A stretch of 64,000 nt of DNA from assembly GCA_011316305.1 (NCBI GenBank), contig SAUG01000063.1:248001-312000 (forward strand), written 5' to 3'. The DNA is from Rusavskia elegans. Its lineage: Eukaryota; Ascomycota; Lecanoromycetes; Teloschistales; Teloschistaceae. The translations under genes were made by a program, and so were the position numbers. Positions 55,499 through 64,000 of this stretch are shown here, piece after piece. Under the pieces are notes generated by a model. The model was not told the DNA's origin, did not search any database, and saw nothing but the letters and a program-made list of their open reading frames with translations. Each line of letters begins with the position of its first letter. Position 1 is the stretch's first letter.

Positions 55499-57031
55499 AT
55501 GTTCCCTCGGAAAAGCATTGTTGTATTCGCCTGTCTCGTCCTTCTCTCCGCACTCGGCCTCACCCTACACCGCATCGAACAAGGCAAGCCAGGATACTTG
55601 GGCGACTTGGTTCATTCCAACGTAGGAAACAAAGGTCAGGAACAGAAAAGCAAAGAGCTTGTCAAACAAGAACCAAAGAAACCCCCAGGCGAGCCATGCA
55701 GCAAGAACATCGAATGGCTGGCCAACGTCGACCTCAACTATCCAATACATTATGCCGAACGGGAAATCATTGTACGGCCTACCGCCAATACGAAGCGCAA
55801 GTCTCTGACCAATGTCAGCCAAATACTCTTTCCCCAGGCCAGAGTACTGCTTCCTGATTCAAAACCGCTTCTTGAGCTTCATGACTGTCCACCACCTCTG
55901 GTGGTTGAGATTCCCGACACTCCAACAACGCCTGTCAATGCATCTCAAATGCATTTTGGCATCGCAACTACCATGCAACGCCTTGAAGAGTCCACTCCCT
56001 ATATCGCGCGATGGCTCAGAGACACCCGAGCCAAGCTGTTTGTTGTCATCATCACACCTGAGGAGGGCGTCCCACCAACGTCCCAGGCGATGGCCATGAA
56101 GCAGGCAAAGATGCGGAAACAAGGAATGGATGCCACTTTACTTCCACCCATGAAAGGAGGAGAGTCGTACACAGAAACCTACTTTTCGCTCGCCAAGATC
56201 ATGTACACACACCGTACAGAAGAAGCTTCGTGGTTTGTTCTCATGGATGATGATACCTTCTTTCCCTCAATGCGAGCCTTGCTTGCCATGCTGGATAAGT
56301 ACGACCCAGCCAGAGAATATTGGATCGGCGCGGTCTCGGAGATGTGGTGGTCTGTTGCGCGATACGGCATGATGGCATTTGGAGGTGCGGGGATTTTCCT
56401 ATCTCGCGCCCTCGCGGCGGTGATTGATGAAGTCTACGACGTATGCACTACCGAGATGCACCCAGCAGCTGGAGGCGATGAAAGAGTCATGAGATGCGTA
56501 TACGGCCATACCGAGACGAAGTTGACGAATGAGCCCAACTTGCACCAGATGGATATCTTTGGCGATCTATCGGGCGTGTATGAGAGCGGTCGATTGCCTT
56601 TGTCGTTGCATCATTGGAAAGGGAATGCCGCCTACCCAGTGGACCTGATGAGCCTGGTGGTGGATATTTGCGGAGAATGCTTTCTGCAGAGATGGCAATT
56701 CGGTGACGATACGGTACTCTCCAACGGCTACTCCATTGCCGTATATCCCGAAGGAGAATTAGCAAATGGTTTAGATTTCTCCAAGGCGGAAGAGACGTGG
56801 GACTCGCACACAGTTGACGGATCCGTGAACCCGGGCACGGCACACTCCATGTCGCCAGCAAGACCAAGACTGGAATTGGACACGCAAAAGATACAGTACC
56901 ACTTGTTGGAGTCTGCGCTCGTCGACGGCGCTGTCCGACAATCCTACCTCCACAAGGGAAGAGAAGGTACAGATGAAGCGGATACCCTCTTGGTTCTCTA
57001 TTGGAGGAAGGAGGACAGATCTGTCACCTAG
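55499..57031 (+). CDS. Fringe-like glycosyltransferase (DUF604/GT31 type), 510 aa
   Basis: Single exon. The ATG at 55499 has CACCAATGT context. Residues 1-22 (RKSIVVFACLVLLSALGLTL) are an uncleaved signal anchor, giving a type II Golgi/ER topology. A stem of about 100 residues follows. The catalytic part includes HFGIATTMQRLEES (152-165), WFVLMDDDTFF with the metal-binding DDD at 250-252, YWIGAVSE and the FGGAGIFLS acceptor-side motif (294-302), as in Fringe-related and fungal DUF604 transferases. The likely reaction is addition of a sugar from a UDP-sugar to a secreted glycoprotein or glycolipid. Exact sugar unknown. Confidence 0.85.
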   Translation: MFPRKSIVVFACLVLLSALGLTLHRIEQGKPGYLGDLVHSNVGNKGQEQKSKELVKQEPKKPPGEPCSKNIEWLANVDLNYPIHYAEREIIVRPTANTKRKSLTNVSQILFPQARVLLPDSKPLLELHDCPPPLVVEIPDTPTTPVNASQMHFGIATTMQRLEESTPYIARWLRDTRAKLFVVIITPEEGVPPTSQAMAMKQAKMRKQGMDATLLPPMKGGESYTETYFSLAKIMYTHRTEEASWFVLMDDDTFFPSMRALLAMLDKYDPAREYWIGAVSEMWWSVARYGMMAFGGAGIFLSRALAAVIDEVYDVCTTEMHPAAGGDERVMRCVYGHTETKLTNEPNLHQMDIFGDLSGVYESGRLPLSLHHWKGNAAYPVDLMSLVVDICGECFLQRWQFGDDTVLSNGYSIAVYPEGELANGLDFSKAEETWDSHTVDGSVNPGTAHSMSPARPRLELDTQKIQYHLLESALVDGAVRQSYLHKGREGTDEADTLLVLYWRKEDRSVT

Positions 57032-58371
57032 AACAGTACTCAGCCTGCCTGAACCACAGCCCATGTCGGGATGATTCTACACAAACAATTCGCTGTTAGA
57101 TGAAACACCTTTTTTCGTCTAATCTCGGGTAGCCCTCCAGCCAGTGCATCCGTTGGTCTGTCTTGCTACCTATTGCACGTCTTCCGATTCAGAGCCCTCA
57201 ACTTACAGGCACTTCAAACGCCCGCAAAGCGCACGATGAGGGATCAGCTCAGCTAGCAGAAAGCTAGCTTCAAGTCGTTGGATACCTATCTTGCCGATCG
57301 AAAGAGTAGCCTCAAGACTGGAAAGGAGCGTATTAAAAGGATAACTGACAGCTGATCAGATGGTACCACCGGCCGTGAAAGAGAGTGCCGAGGTTTTTGA
57401 AACGCCATATCACCTGGCTTCAAATATGCTGTCCTTTGTGAAGCTCGAACAAACGGGAGCGGGCATGATTGTGCATAGAAGACCGTCAAGCGTTCAATCG
57501 AGAAGTGCCAGTACCGGATGCTGAATTGGGTTCTTTGATTCAGCCCTTATCTGTGACGGCATGCAGAAATCACAGAGTACCCATCGAATTGTAGATCGAA
57601 GATTAAGATGTTGATGACGGACATGAGCTTCGCAGTGAAGGGGAAAAGAAGAGGATGGCACTGGACACATGCACACCCGGTCGACATCAATGAGCCTCAA
57701 TGCAGCCAACGATACAACTGTCTTGCCTATAGACCCTTCAAGATCACCTGGTTCCAATCGTATTACATTCTGTCGTCCCCGGTAGCATCATTTCCAGGCG
57801 GCATTCATTTCGAACCGGACGCCAACTTCTACAATAAAAGTGCTTTCGTCCGTGAGATTTCATTCCGAGACTCATTGCGATCTTCCTACCCCTAACCTTT
57901 AGCACCTACCTTATCTAACAAGCGCTTGTTTGTAGGTGAGTCAGTCAATATGTTCGATCGTTGCTGTCTCAAGTATGCTCGGCTATGTCATGCGGCTCTT
58001 GTCGTGGTTTCTTTGCACTGCCGAGCTCCCTCGGTGTGGAGAGCGTAGCGCCTTTGAAGACTGTGCTAGGTGGAATTTTTTAAACATATGCATGCCGATC
58101 CCAGCCTCGTACAATCGTATTGGTCTTCCTGCAATGGCCTCTCCACAAATGCTACATAAGAACGGTTCACTACGCTTCTGCTTTGGGAGCTAGCCAAGCA
58201 CCAGCCAATATCATTGTACACGACGGATGCCGGGCTTGACAAGGATGCATCAGACTTATATGCTTCGCCGCATTGAACTTGAGCACTTATGCAAACACTC
58301 GGTGCTATTTGTAAGTTCGATAATGGAAGGGTGTGCTATGCGGCCCTGTCATGGAAGACAAAAGCCCCGGG
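57032..58371. other. Intergenic, no gene seen
   Basis: 1.3 kb with only short overlapping frames. No repeats or splice-linked frames are recognised. Confidence 0.55.
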
Positions 58372-58377
58372 TATAAA
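58372..58377 (+). promoter_or_regulatory. TATA box of the small secreted protein gene
   Basis: TATAAA in the context CCGGGTATAAAGCTGG, 133 bases before the start codon. A clear TATA box is rare in this window and fits a strongly regulated gene. Confidence 0.55.
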
Positions 58378-58509
58378 GCTGGGTGAAGTACTGGATTCAT
58401 CTCTGAAAACCACAATCCTCGCTGGTCGATAAGCACTTCCTTGAAGTTGACGTTCAAAATTTTCTACTCTGCGTTTTTTGCCGTAGCGACCGACGATTAA
58501 CGGGTCAAC

Positions 58510-59067
58510 ATGAAGATTCTCGGTCTCGCCCTCGTGAGCGTCGGCAATTTGGCTGTCGTCGCCGCCACTCCAGTTCCTCAAGTCAAAGTTCAAGTGTGGA
58601 AGGATGCTGGAATGCGAGGTGCCTGCGCCATCATTTCATCCAAGATAGGGGAATGCAGTATGTATCTCCAGTTTCTCTATTCCAGACTCACGGCGGCTAT
58701 GGTTCTCATGGAAGTCGATTTCATAACTGACCGCCTACATAGTCCTTCTTGACCGCGTGGCCTGGAAGGATACCGTTAGCTCCATCGAAGTCGATTCCCC
58801 ATTCAAGTGCCGCGTCTATGAGTGAGTTCACCCACACCCTTCTCTCTCTACTGTCAGACATCTCGATGCCCTCATCAAGGCTCAAGTTTCTTACTCGCCT
58901 TGAAGACAAAAACTCACTATGCTCCCAGTAACCGAGACTGCGGCCAAGGGCAGGGTGGAAGCTATTGGGATTTCAACGGCGTGTCTGATCATATGACTCC
59001 AGACATCAACGATAAGTTCAGCAGCTATCAGTGCTTCTTGGACACGAAGTGTATCCAAGGTTGTTGA
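58510..59067 (+). CDS. Small secreted beta/gamma-crystallin-like protein, 121 aa
   Basis: Three exons: 58510-58657, 58743-58821, 58929-59067 (GTATGT...CATAG and GTGAGT...CCCAG introns; frames join exactly). Residues 1-19 (MKILGLALVSVGNLAVVAA) are a signal peptide, cleaved before TPVPQ. The mature protein is about 102 residues with seven Cys. VQVWKDAGMRGACAI, then SSIEVDSPFKCRVYDNRDC and NDKFSSYQC follow the pattern of microbial beta/gamma-crystallin folds (strand with C-x-VYD, Cys-Gly turn, ND-x-x-SS-x-x-C). Function unknown. Small, Cys-rich, secreted and TATA-driven proteins of fungi are often host- or competitor-directed, so it is an effector candidate by inference only. Confidence 0.75.
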
Positions 59068-60450
59068 AATGGTGGTGATTGTCCCGATGTGAACAATATT
59101 GGAGAAAAGGGGGTGTTCTTCCTCTCGGTCTGTTTCGCAATGCGTCACCATAGTAGCACCTCCTCATAATGCATCACCACCATCTTCTTCGCTCATGTAT
59201 AACTGCATGCTTCGGAGGCAGTGTATCTCGCGATGTCGCACAACGGATGACCATCAAGTCGATGGACGACATTTGTGCTTTCGATTGGAGAATGTTTCTG
59301 CATATATAGACATCCAGGAGGCACCTTCGGTTTACCAGCATTGATCTTTCTCCGTGATCGAATAACACGTCTTCCCTGCTTCTCGCATCTATGGAGATTG
59401 CAACCGGCGCAGGAAGCGTCTTCGACTACGACTTAGATGTTTTCACAGCTTCCATGGTCCTAGGCTTGCCTTGGATATTGTAAAAATGCGATACTATTCC
59501 TCTACCTTACGCACACTGGTATAGCCAGCTAGCTGGTACGGCATTCGCTACATCGAGGCAGGAACTTCTGCATTGGCATCAACCCCAATACAAACCTATA
59601 GGGGGCGCTTGATATCTCTATAGTGGAGGGTTCTCCGAGCATATAATCGTTATAGCATGCTAATGACGTCATCACTAACTCACATGTTGCCACGCCTTAG
59701 AACTCGTCAAGGGAAGCACCAAGATTCGAGCGTCGACATCAGAGCTTGACTGGCATTCTGCAATCGGAAATCTTGTCAATATCGGCAAGTCAGCTGACAA
59801 CATGTCCTGTGATATTGTCGGCACAGCAAGAAATCCAGCTCCTGCTTCATTGGGATGCATGGTGCCGCTTCGGTCCGCATTCCAAGAAATCCCCTGGACG
59901 CAGGTACATGGGTGATACCCGATGTACTTCTCCGCTGTCATCAACATCCTCCAACCTATTGTCACTTCTTCGGTTGCCGGCGTCAAACACAAAATCCCTG
60001 AACAGTCCAATTGGCCGTGGGCCGCTACTGCTGTCACATATCGATTTGCTCTCTACCGAACTCATACGAACCACATCCGCCGAGCTTCATATCTTGTGTT
60101 CTGTTTGTCGGACCTTGTAGGTGCACCCTCTTCCGTCATTGACACTGAATTTCTTTTCCTTGCATTCTATTCGTCGAGAGGTTACTCGTGTTTTCTCCAT
60201 TCTCTTTTACTTGCCTTATTGGACATGGAATACCCTCTGTTTGGCCGTGAGCCGGAGGCAAGTGTTACAACTCTACATGTCAACCTCGTTCGGCAAGCTG
60301 GGCGCTCCATGCCTCGGTTGCCTCGCAAATCGAATGCCCTACAAGGGCATAGGATAAAATTGCTGATTGCCATTCTCTCCTTCAACCTTCTTCCCGTCGG
60401 ATTCTGTAACCCACACCGTTTGTCAAGCTTCAGAGACCTATCCAACAGTC
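59068..60450. other. Intergenic, no gene seen
   Basis: 1.4 kb. A minus-strand frame at 59675-60037 and plus frames at 59746-60467 overlap each other and show no family resemblance, start context or intron support. Confidence 0.5.
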
Positions 60451-62576
60451 ATGGAAGGTCGAGCTAAGTTTTCACTTGAATATAGGCCACCGAGTCCAAT
60501 GTCCAAGGCATTACAAGACTTCAGCCACTTCAAGGGCCTTCCAAACCAAGAGTCCACTACAAACGGACACTCCGGTACCATGATTCGGAGAATCCTGCCA
60601 TCAGGCCGCAAACCGCGAATCTGCGTCGTCGGCGCTGGTGTTGCCGGCCTCCGGTGCGCTCAAGTCCTCAGCAAGGGAGGTCTTGATGTGACTATTCTGG
60701 AAGCGAGAGATCGGGTTGGTGGACGTGTAGGTGTTCCTTGACATGACCCGACATAGTGTCCTGGTCATCGAGTTGTCGATGCAATTTCCAGCAGGATTGA
60801 ACCGCTCAGCATTGGTCTGTTTGATGCTAATTCAAATAATCCTATCAGATGCACCAATCGGATCTGGGAGGACATCTCGTCGATCAGTCCGTAAAAACTC
60901 ATGAGAAACATCAGAAGATGTATTACTAATTCTTGCAGTGGACCCAATTGGATTCACGGTCTTCATGAGAATCCTGTCCTTGACCTTGCAAAGGAACTTG
61001 GAGACGCCTTCATGGATGTACCAAAGGTGCCACCATCAGTCTACGATCAGACCGGTCGTCTTCTGGGTATGGAAGATGGCCAGCAATGCTCCGGACTGAT
61101 GTGGGGAATCATCGAGGAAGCCTTCAAATACAGTGACCAAGGAGCAGATTCAATACCCCAGAACCAGTCGCTGCTGGACTTCTTCAAAGTCAAGCTTCAG
61201 GAGAAGAACATACCTAAGGCCATTGCTGAGCGAGTTCTGGAATTCTGTCAGTCCTGGGGAGACTACATCGGCGGCGACATTGACCGCCAAAGCTTGAAAT
61301 ACCTTTGGCTTGAAGAAACCATCGATGGAGGTGAGTGTTGTCCCTGAACACCGGTGGGGGCAGGAATTCTGCGTACAACAAGGCCCCAACAGATCATACT
61401 AACAGTTACTTCTGTCTGACTCAATAATTACACATCGGTGTCTTGATGTGCAAATTACTTTGCTACAGTGGAATGTTACATTGAAGTCTTGGGTACCTGA
61501 GCTGGATTACAGCGTCCGCAGACTTCCTGCACCCGCTGGTGGCTGGACGAGCCTCTGACCAATGCTGATAATAAAGATTAGGAAATCTCTTCCTTGCGAG
61601 CACGTACAGAGCCATCCTGGACCGAATTACCAAAGATGTCTTGGCCTGTGCAAATCTACAACTCTCTAAGAAGGTCACATCCATCAGCACTACTCCTCAA
61701 GAGAATGCGACTACGACAGTGCCAGTCACGGTCACCACGTCTCAGACTGAAATCTCTCACTTCGATGGAATCGTAATGACCGCCCCTCTCGGCTGGCTCA
61801 AGCACAACACGGAGTCCTTCCAACCTGGTCTCCCTCCGCACCTCCAAACCGCCATCAAAAACATCTCCTTCGGCGCCCTCGAGAAGGTCTATCTCACCTT
61901 CCCCTTGGCTTTCTGGCTTTCTCCCGAGAACCAAGAAAACCCAAAGCCCTTCTTCAACCAATGGCTCGCCCCCTCCTACACCTCCCATCACTGGGCCGTC
62001 GAATGCGCTTTCCTCTCCTCCCTTCCAGCACCACATTCGCACCCGACCCTCCTCTTCTACATGCACGGTGCCCTCGCCAAACATATCACGACTCTCGCCT
62101 CAAAGCTAGACCCCACAACCACCCAATATCTCACCCGCCTCTCGGAATTCTTCAAACCCTACTACTCCCTCCTGCCCAACTACAATCCAACGTCTCCATC
62201 CTGCTCACCCAGCCAAGCCCTAGCGACCAACTGGCAGAACGACGAATTCGCCGGCTGGGGCAGCTATTCGAACTTCCAGATCTCGGACCCAGAGGTAGTG
62301 GGCAAGGTGGAACTGGACAAGGATATCGAAGCGCTGAGGGAGGGGGCACCGGAGAGAAGGCTATGGTTTGCGGGCGAGCATACGGCGCCGTTTATTGCGC
62401 TGGGGACGGTGACAGGGGCTTGGTGGAGTGGGGAGGGGGTGGCGAAGAGGATTTTGAGTGCGTATGGGGTGAAGGATAAGGTTGTTAAGGGGGTGGAGGG
62501 TGAAAGTGAAGGGGTTGCAGGGGTAGAGGAGGGTAAGGTGGCGGTCAAGAGAGGTGGTACGGGGCTGGGAGCTTAG
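60451..62576 (+). CDS. Flavin-containing amine oxidase (polyamine-oxidase-like), 566 aa
   Basis: Four exons: 60451-60726, 60849-60886, 60939-61330, 61582-62576. The FAD-binding fold is at residues 57-92 ([17 protein letters not shown], then [11 protein letters not shown]). The 38-nt second exon supplies [12 protein letters not shown]. The third begins GPNWIHG, the usual polyamine-oxidase motif. The C-terminal flavin motif is [33 protein letters not shown] (shown with a break). These enzymes oxidise spermine, spermidine or related amines, giving an aldehyde and H2O2. No peroxisomal SKL end (it ends TGLGA) and no signal peptide, so cytosolic by default. The second intron uses a weak GTCCGT donor, and the third is long (251 nt). 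Met17 is an alternative start. Confidence 0.85.
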
Positions 62577-63179
62577 ATCGGGATGGCAGAACATGAACTT
62601 GTCATACGAGGCAACAAGATGCGGTCAGAGAGGGAAATTCACGGGCTCTAAGCCATCAACTGAACACCTTTCCGTCACGAAGCAAACATGATCAAGTTAC
62701 AACATAGTAGGAATTCTTATCCAAGGTCGAGGAAATAACATGGAGACTGTGACACTCTTGTCGGGAATACGGAGGTAGGTACCTTAGTCTTGACAAACAT
62801 AGGCAACAGCCCATTTCGACCTCTCGAGAACCGCCAATCGATACCTCGATCACATAGCATATCATCTAACTATACAGTCCTCAAACCCCAAGACAAGCCA
62901 CCCGAGTACCATCAATCCTACAACACCGCAGGAGTGCCCCTTACAACCCAGCAGCCGGCGACGTCCGAATCATCGATTTCAGAGCTTATGTCGGTAGACT
63001 CCTGGATGATCCTGTGAACATCATGAGGAGTGCCATTTGGTGGCCTTAAACATCTGATGAGGATATTCAGGATGAGGCTCTGCGGAACATTCCGTACTAG
63101 CCCTATGTGGTCAAGCTCTTGCCTAATTACCCTTAGTAGCCGGTCTTGGCGACCACTACCACCTTCTGTATTTTATTCA
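62577..63179. other. Intergenic edge before the AT-rich block
   Basis: 600 bases with normal composition. A 75-codon Ser/Pro/Gln-rich frame at 62790-63017 has no start support or relatives that I know. Composition changes sharply at about 63180. Confidence 0.45.
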
Positions 63180-64000
63180 TCATCAATAGGGCGAGTCACA
63201 GTTTCTCTATACACGGACGTATATAGGAGTCTTCTAACAAATTTATAAGAGTTTTCCTAGGAATTAAGTTACAGTTGGTATATAAACGGCCGAATACTAC
63301 GAATCTTTTATCTAAATATAGTTAGTACAACGCCTCGCGCGTTTAAAAACTAGAGGTATCTTTTTACCGAAATTTATATTTCTCTGCCTCGTAACTTTTC
63401 TTTATTATCGCTCGCTTTGTTAACGCGCCGAAAGAAGATTTTTTAGATAATTTCCTCGGTAAATTTCTACTTGTTACTTTTATAGATTATATTAGTTAGA
63501 AAGAGATAGAAAATAAAGAAAAAAAAACTTTAGAAATCGCGTTACGTAAATAGAAAGTAGATGTTATAAAGTTATCTGGAGGTCTTGGTATTTCTAAAAA
63601 TAGTTATATTTATTAATATATCTATAAACGGAGGTATAACGGGTAATTATTTAAATTATATTAAAAATAAATTAATTTAGTTACTAGAATAGTATATAGC
63701 GATAAATAATAAATTAAATACGAATAGTAAAAACGTCGAATTCGAAATCTATATAGATAATAAAATCTTCTATTTTTTTAGAAATTTTAGTTTATTAAAA
63801 CTATAAAAATAATCTTTTTTTAATTTTTTTACTTTACTAAAATAACTAAAATAATCTTTTTTTAGTTTTTTTATTTTACTAAAATAATTAAAATAACTTT
63901 TTTTAATTCCTTTAATTTACTAAAATAATTAAAATACTATTAGTATTAATATTAAAGCCTTTTTATCTATCGAAACGTAATAGAATATCTAGTATTATAC
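63180..64000. repeat. AT-rich RIP-mutated repeat block, continues past the window
   Basis: A+T rises to about 70-75%. CA is almost absent and TG very rare, while TA is abundant and CG remains (CGCGCG, ACGCGCC, GTCGAATTCG). This is the result of CpA-to-TpA RIP on a repeated sequence. Every frame has many stops. The original element cannot be named. Confidence 0.85.
63785..63945. repeat. AT tandem repeat, about 55 bp x 3
   Basis: Within the AT-rich block, TTTACTAAAATAA(C/T)TAAAATAA followed by a T-run of 7 bases recurs at about 63829-63855, 63875-63900 and 63915-63945, spaced 45-60 bases. It could be the decayed internal repeat of a transposon. Confidence 0.55.

Noticed and set aside
59675..60037. 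120-codon minus-strand frame between the secreted protein and the amine oxidase
   Set aside because: No recognisable pattern, no intron support, and equally long frames on the opposite strand.
20551..62576. Possible secondary-metabolite cluster (two regulators, an oxidase, methyltransferases)
   Set aside because: No polyketide synthase, peptide synthetase, terpene synthase or prenyltransferase is present. The genes are mostly conserved housekeeping types.

Overview
The window looks like nuclear DNA of a filamentous ascomycete (Pezizomycotina). I suspect the Dothideomycetes, but that is only an impression. The evidence is protein-coding genes split by 47-160 nt GT-AG introns with CTNAC-like branch points, two Zn2Cys6 regulators, a PHO85-type kinase, an F-box protein, a DUF3433-type membrane protein, and AT-rich DNA that has lost CpA/TpG but kept CpG, the mark of repeat-induced point mutation (RIP). 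I see no rRNA, tRNA, CRISPR array or bacterial-style operon.

Region 1 (1 to about 16.5 kb) is a gene graveyard. It has normal base composition but no intact gene of clear function. It is packed with diverged dispersed and tandem copies of the same coding modules, nearly all readable on the minus strand and some still carrying splice sites. The best recognisable pieces resemble the RRM part of fungal Mei2-like RNA-binding proteins, joined to Q/Y/P-rich low-complexity modules and a short repeated C-terminal exon. A degenerate adenylate-kinase-like gene lies at its right edge. From 16.5 to 20.5 kb I find nothing convincing.

Region 2 (20.5-29.8 kb): two small lysine-rich proteins on the plus strand, a DUF3433-type membrane-protein pseudogene broken by a stop, a lost splice donor and frameshifts, and an intact five-exon F-box gene.

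Region 3 (32-62.6 kb) is ordinary, well-preserved gene space: a 1567-residue protein with a C-terminal methyltransferase domain (minus), a Tho1/SARNP-like SAP protein (plus), a Zn2Cys6 regulator whose reading frame hits a stop at an exon end (plus), a PHO85-type CDK with a long Q-rich N-terminus (minus), a second Zn2Cys6 regulator (minus), a SET-domain methyltransferase (minus) divergent from a small mitochondrial protein (plus), a YGR210C-type OBG GTPase with a 10-nt microexon (minus), a fringe-like glycosyltransferase (plus), a small secreted beta/gamma-crystallin-like protein (plus) and a flavin amine oxidase (plus). Two miniature DNA transposons with TA target duplications sit in this region, at 43.8-44.3 kb and 54.7-54.9 kb. 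The genes have unrelated housekeeping or regulatory roles and do not form a recognisable biosynthetic cluster.

Region 4 (63.2-64 kb) is the start of an AT-rich, RIP-mutated repeat block that runs off the window.

Exon borders were worked out by eye from frame continuity, splice consensus and remembered family patterns. They are predictions, not alignments.
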